Positions 1 through 6,458 of a stretch of 17,331 bases of DNA are shown here, in pieces. Origin of the DNA: Puniceispirillum sp965657105. Its GTDB lineage: Bacteria; Pseudomonadota; Alphaproteobacteria; Puniceispirillales; Puniceispirillaceae. Both the position numbers and the translations under genes were made by a program. Numbering within the stretch: the stretch's first letter is position 1; each line of letters starts with the position of its first letter. The stretch lies in the NCBI RefSeq assembly GCF_965657105.1, contig NZ_CBFHNB010000049.1, positions 1-17,331 on the forward strand, read 5' to 3'. The notes below the pieces were generated by a model. The model worked only from the letters and a program-made list of their open reading frames with translations, did no database searches and was not told the origin of the DNA.

Positions 1-300
1 CTTAAAGTTATCCAGCGGACCCCCTGTAGATGTAAGCGAACTATCAAAACATGCTGTTAAAGCGCCTGTGGTTGATGTATCACAATCAGCTGGTGCCACG
101 GTCAGACCACCCGCACGTGCGAGCTGAATTGAAGTGATCCAACGTTCCAGCGTTTGGGCGTTTGTTTTTGTTACATCAGTCTTGGTATTGTCGATATATT
201 GCTGATAACCGACGATACCGACCGCAGCCAGAACACCGATAATCGCAACCACAACAAGAAGTTCGATTAGCGAAAAGCCTTCGGTTTTCTTCAAAGTCAT
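1..300 (-). CDS. Type IV pilin, major-type (3' end cut off by the window edge)
   Basis: This gene encodes a type IV prepilin, the subunit that polymerises into the pilus fibre after processing. The first 100 codons are present; the C-terminus lies outside the window. The N-terminus begins MTLKKTEGFSLIELLVVV, a classic class III signal: a short basic leader ending in Gly8, mature Phe+1, Glu+5, then a hydrophobic alpha-helical spine (residues 9-29). This leader is the substrate of the prepilin peptidase encoded at 2292-3110. Two cysteines (about residues 73 and 84) could form a small disulfide loop. The start is supported by a GAGGAA ribosome-binding site about six bases before the ATG. It lies downstream of pilT on the same strand across a 171-base gap. 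The short leader and Phe+1 favour type IVa or MSHA-like pilin over type IVb. Whether it is the major pilin or a pseudopilin cannot be settled without the missing end. Confidence 0.93.
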   Translation of the reverse strand, partial: MTLKKTEGFSLIELLVVVAIIGVLAAVGIVGYQQYIDNTKTDVTKTNAQTLERWITSIQLARAGGLTVAPADCDTSTTGALTACFDSSLTSTGGPLDNFK

Positions 301-329
301 AATTTGTTCCTCATTTCAAAATTAGAAAA

Positions 330-345
330 TTGGCATCATTGCCAA
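330..345 (-). promoter_or_regulatory. Perfect 6-bp inverted repeat in the pilin leader region
   Basis: TTGGCA and TGCCAA are separated by a 4-base loop. Read on the minus strand, the hairpin is followed by TTTTCTAATTTT and then by the pilin ribosome-binding site and ATG, about 30 bases downstream. It could be a weak intrinsic terminator or attenuator after pilT, or a stabilising 5' leader hairpin on the pilin mRNA. The stem is short and only half G+C, so the functional call is tentative. Confidence 0.3.
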
Positions 346-471
346 CTGAACTACCTGCGGAAATTTGCAAGGTATCTGAGGTCGTTTTATTAGGATTAAT
401 ATTTGAAACAAATTATTTAGAATTTTCTTATTTAATGAATGCCCCTGAACAGCCTCCCCATGAATATCTCA

Positions 472-1476
472 TCATTCGATCATGCCTTTGTCCTCAAGCA
501 TTTCGATATATTTATCCATTGTAACCATGCCATATTGATGTCCAGTTTGCATAATTGTTTGAATTTGAACGACTTTCTGTTCACGAATCAAATTAGCAAT
601 AGCAGGGATACATACCATCACCTCATAGGCACCAATACGCCCGCCGCCTTTACGTTTCAATAATTGCTGGGTTACAACGAGCCGCAAGGATTGTGATAAT
701 TGCGATCGTGCCTGTGACTGTTCTTCGGCAGGAAAAACATCAATAATACGGTTTATGGTTTCTGGTGCGCCATTCGTATGCAGCGTGCCGAACACCAGAT
801 GGCCTGTTTCCGCCGCCGTCATCGCCATCGAAACAGTCTCATAATCGCGAAGCTCACCCATCAGGATAATGTCCGGATCCTGTCGCAACGCGCCCTTGAT
901 TGCACTGCCAAACGTCATAGTATCACGCCCAACTTCGCGCTGGGTGATGATTGATTTTTTGCTGTGATGCACGAATTCAACCGGATCTTCTACGGTGATA
1001 ATATTTTCATTTCGTTCACGATTAATTTTATCAACCATCGCCGCCAGCGAGGTCGATTTACCCGAACCTGTCTGGCCTGTAACAAGGACAAGACCCGACT
1101 TCTTGGTTAACACGTCATGCACCGCAGGCGGCAAACCCAAATGGTCGATATGCGGCACATCGGTGATGATGACACGCAATACCATGGCATAGCCTTGCAG
1201 CATTTTATAGCCGTTAGCCCGGAAACGCTGGCCTTGATATTGAATCGCAAAATCGACATCACCTGTCTTTTCAAACTGGGCGAATGCCGCGTCCCCAAGT
1301 TCGCCACGCAACAGGTCTTCAAGCATTTCATTGGTCGCTACAAAATCGATAGGCGCTATATCACCGGACTCGCGAACCTGGATCTTCTGATTCGCATGTA
1401 TGTGAAAGTCAGACACTTTACGGGTATTTACCGTATTAATTAATATACCGTATATCGGGTTAGATGATGATTCCAT
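472..1476 (-). CDS. pilT: Type IV pilus retraction ATPase PilT
   Basis: PilT is the hexameric cytoplasmic ATPase that drives pilus disassembly and retraction. The protein (334 aa from ATG 1476; 337 aa if the GTG at 1485 is used) shows an N-terminal PAS-like region with SDFHIHANQKIQVRESGD, a Walker A GQTGSGKST (about residues 134-142), an Asp box ITVEDPVEF, a Walker B with MGELRD, and a His box TGHLVFGTLHTN. The stretches LLKRKGGGRIGAYEVMV and NLIREQKVVQIQTIMQTG match PilT rather than PilU or PilB, and there is no CxxC zinc site as in extension ATPases. Length is typical for PilT. The ATG is preferred because an AAGTGAG-like sequence precedes it, whereas nothing resembling a Shine-Dalgarno precedes the GTG. 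It diverges from the Sel1 gene with only about 60 bases between starts and lies upstream of the pilin on the same strand. Confidence 0.95.
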   Translation of the reverse strand: MESSSNPIYGILINTVNTRKVSDFHIHANQKIQVRESGDIAPIDFVATNEMLEDLLRGELGDAAFAQFEKTGDVDFAIQYQGQRFRANGYKMLQGYAMVLRVIITDVPHIDHLGLPPAVHDVLTKKSGLVLVTGQTGSGKSTSLAAMVDKINRERNENIITVEDPVEFVHHSKKSIITQREVGRDTMTFGSAIKGALRQDPDIILMGELRDYETVSMAMTAAETGHLVFGTLHTNGAPETINRIIDVFPAEEQSQARSQLSQSLRLVVTQQLLKRKGGGRIGAYEVMVCIPAIANLIREQKVVQIQTIMQTGHQYGMVTMDKYIEMLEDKGMIE

Positions 1477-1536
1477 GATGCTCACTTAACTTGTTGACGT
1501 TGGGATAGCTCAAAAACTGACGCGGTGGTTTATTCG

Positions 1537-2295
1537 ATGTTTCTAATATTAAAAGACACAAAGGCACTTATCTGTGCCGCTATATTAGCTCTATTCACTT
1601 TTTCTCTGCTCATGAAAATAATGGTGTCCGAGGCTGGGGCATCCGAGGCGTATGTACTGCCTGAAACTGCCCCAGCTGAAATACATGCCCAGCTAAAGGC
1701 AGCACACAAACGTGACATTGATGCCATGTTTGCCATTGCCAGTTACCTGCTGACACATGTGGATAGTGATCCTGAAAATTATAACCAGCTGGCTTTTGGA
1801 TGGGCACTGAACGCGGCGCGTAATGGCCATGCGCAAGCGTCGGAATTGACCGGTGTCATGTATCGTGGCGGCACCGGTGTCGCACAGAATTATGTTAAAG
1901 CACGCAAATGGTTGGAACGCGCCCTCGCCCGCCAATCGATGGAGCCTAATTTTGAACTCGCCTTGCTTTATGCCGATGAAAATAATCCGGGCTTCGATAA
2001 ATCCAAAGCCGGAACCTTTTTGGCCGAAGCGATGCGGAGCGAGGAGCCGCGTGCTTGTTTGATATCGGCGCTGAACAAGATCGAAGATGGCGAGGTTATA
2101 CGAAGCGTCCTACCCGAAATCACATGCGCAGCCGAGGGCGGAGTTGTCGATGCTATGGAAATGTTGGCGAATTACCATCTTGGACGAAGATCACCTTATG
2201 CCTTTGGCATGGCGCAAAATTGGTATGAACGCGCCGCCGCCGCGGGTAGCCTGAGCGCCATCGCCAAGCTTGAAGAACTGGCACTTGCCCCGTGA
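1537..2295 (+). CDS. Membrane-anchored Sel1-repeat protein of the pilus locus
   Basis: This is a 252-residue protein with one N-terminal hydrophobic segment (ALICAAILALFTFSLLM, about residues 10-26) followed by helical Sel1/TPR-like repeats. The clearest repeats contain TGVMYRGGTGVAQNYVKARK and YHLGRRSPYAFGMAQNWYER, which fit the Sel1 pattern of G..Y..G.GV..D..KA..W. Sel1 repeats are protein-interaction scaffolds, so a role in pilus assembly or localisation is inferred only from position: the next gene overlaps it by four bases (GTGA). ATG 1537 is chosen because GGTGG lies eight bases upstream. A GTG at 1525 would add four residues. Most of the protein should be periplasmic if the anchor has the usual N-in topology; an uncleaved anchor or a signal peptide are both possible. 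It might play the part of the TPR protein MshN of MSHA loci, but I see no direct homology evidence. Confidence 0.8.
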   Translation: MFLILKDTKALICAAILALFTFSLLMKIMVSEAGASEAYVLPETAPAEIHAQLKAAHKRDIDAMFAIASYLLTHVDSDPENYNQLAFGWALNAARNGHAQASELTGVMYRGGTGVAQNYVKARKWLERALARQSMEPNFELALLYADENNPGFDKSKAGTFLAEAMRSEEPRACLISALNKIEDGEVIRSVLPEITCAAEGGVVDAMEMLANYHLGRRSPYAFGMAQNWYERAAAAGSLSAIAKLEELALAP

Positions 2296-3110
2296 GTGGC
2301 AGCTTCACAATACTGGCGATTACGCAGATGCCATACATGTCGGTGATGATTATGTTGTGTGTCTTTTGTCTTGGCGGTTGTCTTGGATCATTTGCCAATG
2401 CGGCGGCGATGCGCCTGATTCGGGACGAGGATATTATCTATCAGGCTTCGCGCTGTCGTGCCTGCAAACGCCCTTTGCACATTCTTGAAAATCTGCCTTT
2501 CATCGGCTGGCTTCGAAAGCGCGGCATGTGCCATTGCGGCACGTTAAAGCTACCCTATCGTTATATTATGGTCGAACTGGTATTTGCCGGATTGATCGTG
2601 ATATATGCGCTGACATTGCCGGTTATGACCGCCATTGGATTTTCAATTGCGGCTATTTTCATCGGCATTTCGATGCTTACCGATGCTGAAGCGATGATCC
2701 TGCATCCCACTTTATTGAGCATTCTAGCCATCATTGGCCTAGTCTTTGCGGTGATCGGTTCAGTATCGCCCAACATGGGTTTAGCAACCTTAACAAGCTG
2801 GCATTTAGCACCTGTTGAAGCGTTATGGGGCTTTGCTGTTGGCGCCTTAACACCATTATCTATCAATCTGCTATACCGCCTGATACGCGGACAAAATGGC
2901 TTTGGTGAAGGCGATTTCTGGATGCTGGGCGCGATTGGAGCCTGGACAGGATGGCAAGGCGCTTTGTCAATTCTGGTCCTGGCAGCAGCCAGTGCGGCGC
3001 TATGCGGCCTATTCATGATACTGACCGGCAAAGCATCCATTTTAACCCGACTTCCCTTCGGTATTTTTCTGGGCGGTGTTTTTATCCTTTGGTCTATATT
3101 CTTAATGTAA
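2292..3110 (+). CDS. pilD: Prepilin peptidase / N-methyltransferase (A24 family, PilD-like)
   Basis: This polytopic inner-membrane aspartic protease cleaves class III prepilin leaders and N-methylates the new N-terminal residue. Visible signatures in the 272-aa protein are GSFANAAAMRL near residue 32 (the family's GSFLNVVIYRL), a cysteine-bearing cytoplasmic loop (C55, C58, C80, C82) including ENLPFIGWLRKRGMCHCG and YRYIMVELVF, a first catalytic Asp in LTDAEAMILHP (D131), and the second in the GxGD motif FGEGDFWMLGAIGAW (D208). About seven to eight hydrophobic segments follow. The cysteine pattern is CxxC then CxC, one residue tighter than the usual CxxC pair. The GTG start overlaps the upstream stop as GTGA, suggesting translational coupling with the Sel1 gene. 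The pilin at 1-300 and other prepilins would be its substrates. Confidence 0.93.
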   Translation: MSGSFTILAITQMPYMSVMIMLCVFCLGGCLGSFANAAAMRLIRDEDIIYQASRCRACKRPLHILENLPFIGWLRKRGMCHCGTLKLPYRYIMVELVFAGLIVIYALTLPVMTAIGFSIAAIFIGISMLTDAEAMILHPTLLSILAIIGLVFAVIGSVSPNMGLATLTSWHLAPVEALWGFAVGALTPLSINLLYRLIRGQNGFGEGDFWMLGAIGAWTGWQGALSILVLAAASAALCGLFMILTGKASILTRLPFGIFLGGVFILWSIFLM

Positions 3111-3154
3111 TTAATTTAGCGAACTTCGATATACCATTGGAGTGTCGCAGTCAC

Positions 3155-5629
3155 ATGTTGTTTTCATTCAAGATCATTAGCAAGCCCAGTCATATGGGTG
3201 TCACTTTTTGCAAATCAGCCATCGGGTTTTTTGGCGTATTATTATTGATGTCCTGTGACACGCCCGAGCGCCTGCCTGCCGATGTGTCAATTGAGTCCAG
3301 CAAAAACCTGGTCAAGGAATCGCTGATTGCACCAATCAAGGGTATCGATGATGAAGATTTTCCAGTTGCCGAAAAGCTTCCACGCCGTTTGCTTTTGCAA
3401 GTGCAACATGCCCCCTCTAGCCTTGGTAACAGTGCTTTTGTAAAGCATGTTTATGGGCGCTTGCAGGATTCGGTAGATAATCAAGACGATAACGAAAATA
3501 TGGTAGCCACATCAAATGGGGACCTGATGATACAGGATGACGGGGCCCTGAGTGATGGAGAAAAGAACACCATTCTGACAGAACGCATGGAAAAGCGTGC
3601 CGCCGATCTGGTAGGTCGCGGGCTGGAACTTGAAAAAAGGCTTTTTAATGATATCAGGGTTGTTAAAACCGAAGTTGAAGCTTTGATGAAAACAACTGTG
3701 GCGGGCCTTTCCGACCCTATCCCCGTATTTGGCAGAAATCTGACCGCGGATCGTGACGGTTACTTATCCATTCCGTCAGATATTGTCTTTGTTGGCGGTG
3801 AAAACGGCACCTTTGCAAGTAAAACAGCAAGCATCAGAAACCAGCTCAATAACCCGGTAATATCATTCTCGGCACGACAGATGCCGATTGCCGATGCGCT
3901 GAATTTTCTAATGCAAAGTATTAACCTACAGGCCACGATGTCAGATGCTGTTCTGAACTCAAATCAGACCGTTACGATCGCCATCGAAGCCAGTGTTCTA
4001 GCTATTCTGGATGCCTTGATGCAGCAGAATGATTTGGCCATTATTTATGATGCCGATATCGAAGTGGCGCAAATCTATACCGACACCGAGTTGACTAACC
4101 GGCTGGCGACAATACGTACCAGCATTGAAGGCTATAACAAGCAATTATTCGATAAAAGAACGCTTGAAAGAGCCAATCAGGATCAAGAACGACTGCGGCA
4201 AATGATCGGCCTAAGCCAGCTTTTGCTTGGGGCTGATGATGAGAGTTTTATTCGCGGTGTTGAGACGATGTCTCGCGCACCAGCTGGCGAGATTGCCAGC
4301 CTTGCGCTTGCCGATCTCACCGAAGAAGCACGCAAAATCCGTAAAACAATGATGCAGTTTGATCGCCGCACAAATGATTTGCTGACACCTGAAAAACATA
4401 ACATCCAGCATGGCAGTAATGGCGCGCTTCTGGCACTTGCCAGCAAGCAAAATATGCTGATTGAAAATCCGTGCATCGTGCCTAGCCGCGAGGTTTTTGT
4501 CGAAAAAATCAACATCTATAACGCCCCTATTACAGGCAGTGCAGGTGTGATCAATCGTATTGATGATTTTTTTGCAATGACCCGCGATGCTGATAATACC
4601 ACAAGCACAAATGCGGCAACGGCAAGTCCGGCAAGTCTGGCAAGTCCGACAACTACGCCAGCTTCAGCAAGCGTCTCAGCCACATCATCAAGCATTCTTG
4701 ATAATGACCTAGCTTGCCCTGATGGCGATCCAGCGCCTAGAAAGCCAACTATGCTAGCCGATGACACCGGCATGATCATTTCAGGCACTCGTCGCGATAA
4801 TGATCTGCTCGTCAAGCTGGTCGAACAGTTTGATGTACCAAATCTGCAGGTGCTCATCGAAATCTTCATGATTACCGTATCGCAAGATTTCAGCCGTCAG
4901 ATCGATTCTCTTCTAAATGCCAATCCATCAGCAGGTGGTAATGGGGTCAGCGAAGCCACACTTACGGGTGTCAGTGATGGCGTTGCCGCCGCGGCAAGTA
5001 GTTTTAACTTGAATTTGTCTTCACCAAATCAGGAATTGACCAGCCTGATTAACTTCCTTGAATCGAATAAACTGGCACGGCTTGTATCCAGCCCGACTAT
5101 TCTGGTCGCAGATGGCGAAACGGCCGAAATTTCTCGTGTGCAAAAGGCGCGTGTTTCGCGCATTGAACAATCTGCCAGTGATAACGGTACCGTTTTGACC
5201 AATACAGTGATCGATGAATTCCTAGCTCCTTTCCAGCTTGATATTGGCAAGGTGAAGATCAATCGCATCAATAAGACAGTGCAGTTGGAAGTCAGGCTTG
5301 AAGATACGCGATTTGCCTCGGCGCTTAGCTCTGTGACCAATGAAACTGATGAAACAACCGACACCATCACGACCAAATTTTGGTCAGCACCTGGTGATGT
5401 GATCGTTCTGGCAGGTTTGACCCGCAATTCCGAGACAACCAATACAACCGGCTTACCTGGCATGACAGGCGAGCTTGGCGCCATTGCCCCGGCGCTTGGC
5501 GGGAGCGACGGCATTGAGAACACCTTGTCCGAAACCATTATATTTATGGCACCAACCGTTATCGACCCAAGCGCCGACCAGCAACCGCATTCGGCGTTTC
5601 GCACGCGCAACCGCCGGAAAGCAAATTAG
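3155..5629 (+). CDS. Outer-membrane secretin of the pilus (PilQ/MshL-like lipoprotein)
   Basis: This forms the outer-membrane ring through which the pilus exits. Starting at ATG 3155 (GGAG 12 bases upstream) the protein is 824 aa. A second in-frame ATG at 3194 would give 811 aa and a more standard-length signal. The signal ends in the lipobox LLMSC, so Cys34 should be lipidated, as in MshL/PilN-type secretins. An STN/N0-like domain (about residues 228-305, ISFSARQMPIADALNFLMQ) is followed by a helical region, a Thr/Ala/Ser-rich linker (about 480-512), an N-domain leading to DVPNLQVLIEIFMITVSQDF, and the secretin core with LARLVSSPTILVADGETAEI. It ends with GDVIVLAGLTRN, GLPGMTGELGAIAP and SETIIFMAPTVIDP. 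It is longer than MshL (around 550 aa as I recall); the extra length is N-terminal and in the linker. It follows pilD by 44 bases and converges with the next gene. Confidence 0.92.
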   Translation: MLFSFKIISKPSHMGVTFCKSAIGFFGVLLLMSCDTPERLPADVSIESSKNLVKESLIAPIKGIDDEDFPVAEKLPRRLLLQVQHAPSSLGNSAFVKHVYGRLQDSVDNQDDNENMVATSNGDLMIQDDGALSDGEKNTILTERMEKRAADLVGRGLELEKRLFNDIRVVKTEVEALMKTTVAGLSDPIPVFGRNLTADRDGYLSIPSDIVFVGGENGTFASKTASIRNQLNNPVISFSARQMPIADALNFLMQSINLQATMSDAVLNSNQTVTIAIEASVLAILDALMQQNDLAIIYDADIEVAQIYTDTELTNRLATIRTSIEGYNKQLFDKRTLERANQDQERLRQMIGLSQLLLGADDESFIRGVETMSRAPAGEIASLALADLTEEARKIRKTMMQFDRRTNDLLTPEKHNIQHGSNGALLALASKQNMLIENPCIVPSREVFVEKINIYNAPITGSAGVINRIDDFFAMTRDADNTTSTNAATASPASLASPTTTPASASVSATSSSILDNDLACPDGDPAPRKPTMLADDTGMIISGTRRDNDLLVKLVEQFDVPNLQVLIEIFMITVSQDFSRQIDSLLNANPSAGGNGVSEATLTGVSDGVAAAASSFNLNLSSPNQELTSLINFLESNKLARLVSSPTILVADGETAEISRVQKARVSRIEQSASDNGTVLTNTVIDEFLAPFQLDIGKVKINRINKTVQLEVRLEDTRFASALSSVTNETDETTDTITTKFWSAPGDVIVLAGLTRNSETTNTTGLPGMTGELGAIAPALGGSDGIENTLSETIIFMAPTVIDPSADQQPHSAFRTRNRRKAN

Positions 5630-5650
5630 ACATGTTGGTGATGGATATAG

Positions 5651-6358
5651 TTAACCCGAACGTAACGCGTTGGCTTTTTCATAAAGTCGGCGGGTTTCGA
5701 CAACATAGACGTCTTTTGTAATGCGCTCATCCATATATAATTGCCGGACAGCCAGCATTTCCTGCTCGATTGAAATCAACTCAGCGTCCGCCTTGGCACC
5801 ACTTGACTCGCGCTTAAAAAAGCTAAAGCCGCCAGTACTGGCCTCGGGTGCGGAAATATCTGCTGTTATGTCATCATCGCTTGGGACATCAAAGGCTGCA
5901 TTTGTAACTGGTTTGGGTGCAGATGTGGTTAATGATTCAGGGGCGGCGTTAGTTGGCGTTTCATCGGGCAAAACAATTTTGGGGTCAGCTTTCTTTTTAG
6001 CAACCGCTTTATTGGCACCCGCTTTATTGGCACCCGCTTTATTGGCACCTGCTTTCTTGGCAACAGCTTTTCTGGCACCAGTTTTTTTGGCACCAGCTTT
6101 CTTGGGTGCCGCCTTATCTGCCTGTTTGGTTTTGGCTGTTTTTTTTGCCTTTGGCGGCGTTTCATCTGTGCGGGCTGCGTCTTCCTGCGGTGTTGGTTTC
6201 TCGCTGAACAATGACCTCATGATCGCAAACATCATAAGCACAATAGCCAGCCCAACGCTGCTTAGCAGAAGCAATCGTATCTGTTTCGGGTTGGCATCAG
6301 GCAAGACTACTGAAAGCAGGTACATGGTTTGATCTGAAATAAAAGTGAGTGCGTCCAT
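5651..6358 (-). CDS. Single-pass membrane protein with H1-like Lys/Ala repeats and SHOCT-like C-terminus
   Basis: I do not recognise this 235-aa protein as a named family. It has one transmembrane helix (about residues 27-47, IRLLLLSSVGLAIVLMMFAI), then a strongly basic low-complexity tail (about 70-122) built from AKKAGAKKTGARK and AGANK x3 units, like the C-terminus of histone H1 or AlgP. An acidic, Thr/Ala-rich stretch follows, then a C-terminal two-helix segment with EMLAVRQLYMDERITKDVYV that resembles the SHOCT motif (a hydrophobic helix, a turn with 'I/R-I-T', a second helix). The positive-inside rule places the long tail in the cytoplasm. The ATG has AGGGAT five to six bases upstream. 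The gene sits antisense inside the pilus locus, convergent with the secretin and divergent from pilMN. A role in pilus assembly, or in polyanion or DNA binding at the membrane, is conjecture. Confidence 0.75.
   Translation of the reverse strand: MDALTFISDQTMYLLSVVLPDANPKQIRLLLLSSVGLAIVLMMFAIMRSLFSEKPTPQEDAARTDETPPKAKKTAKTKQADKAAPKKAGAKKTGARKAVAKKAGANKAGANKAGANKAVAKKKADPKIVLPDETPTNAAPESLTTSAPKPVTNAAFDVPSDDDITADISAPEASTGGFSFFKRESSGAKADAELISIEQEMLAVRQLYMDERITKDVYVVETRRLYEKANALRSG
6006..6110. repeat. 15-bp tandem repeat coding for Lys/Ala units
   Basis: The unit GCTTTATTGGCACCC occurs at 6006-6020 and 6021-6035, and again at 6036-6050 with one change at the last base. Four progressively degenerate copies follow to 6110 (each starting GCTTT or GTTTT and usually containing TTGGCA or CTGGCA). 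The unit is five codons, so copy-number change stays in frame and would lengthen or shorten the basic tail of the minus-strand protein. Confidence 0.9.
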
Positions 6359-6423
6359 TATTTATCCCTAGACATTTTTTATGATCCCGAATGGTAAACG
6401 CGCTTAAAACTGACTGACAAAGA

Positions 6424-6439
6424 TTAACAAAACATTAAC
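6424..6439 (+). promoter_or_regulatory. CtrA box TTAA-N7-TTAAC between divergent genes
   Basis: TTAACAAAACATTAAC matches the full CtrA recognition pattern TTAA-N7-TTAA with the trailing C. CtrA is the cell-cycle response regulator of Alphaproteobacteria and controls pilin genes in Caulobacter. The box is centred about 28 bases upstream of the pilMN start and about 73 bases upstream of the divergent H1-like gene start. If it occupies a -35 position, the spacing fits the minus-strand gene better (a start of transcription near 6396) than pilMN, for which transcription would begin at or inside the start codon. The region is AT-rich, so a chance match is possible. Confidence 0.5.
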
Positions 6440-6458
6440 ATTTATCGAGTGTTTTCTA

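Noticed and set aside
330..345. Possible sigma-54 promoter (TTGGCA...TGCC) before the pilin
   Set aside because: Only seven bases separate the GG and GC elements, whereas sigma-54 sites need ten; the pattern is explained by the inverted repeat.
330..524. 64-codon plus-strand open frame between the pilin and pilT
   Set aside because: No ribosome-binding site, overlaps the end of pilT on the other strand, and no recognisable domain.
3102..3116. Second CtrA-like site TTAATGTAATTAA before the secretin
   Set aside because: The TTAA halves are five bases apart, not seven.
2951..3154. Upstream extension of the secretin frame to 2951
   Set aside because: It overlaps the end of the prepilin peptidase gene and would bury the lipoprotein signal; ATG 3155 or 3194 fits the LLMSC lipobox.
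5721..6332. 203-codon plus-strand open frame opposite the H1-like gene
   Set aside because: It is the antisense of the repeat-rich minus-strand gene; its Leu/Ala repeat text mirrors the Lys/Ala repeat, and the minus frame has the better start, membrane helix and C-terminal motif.
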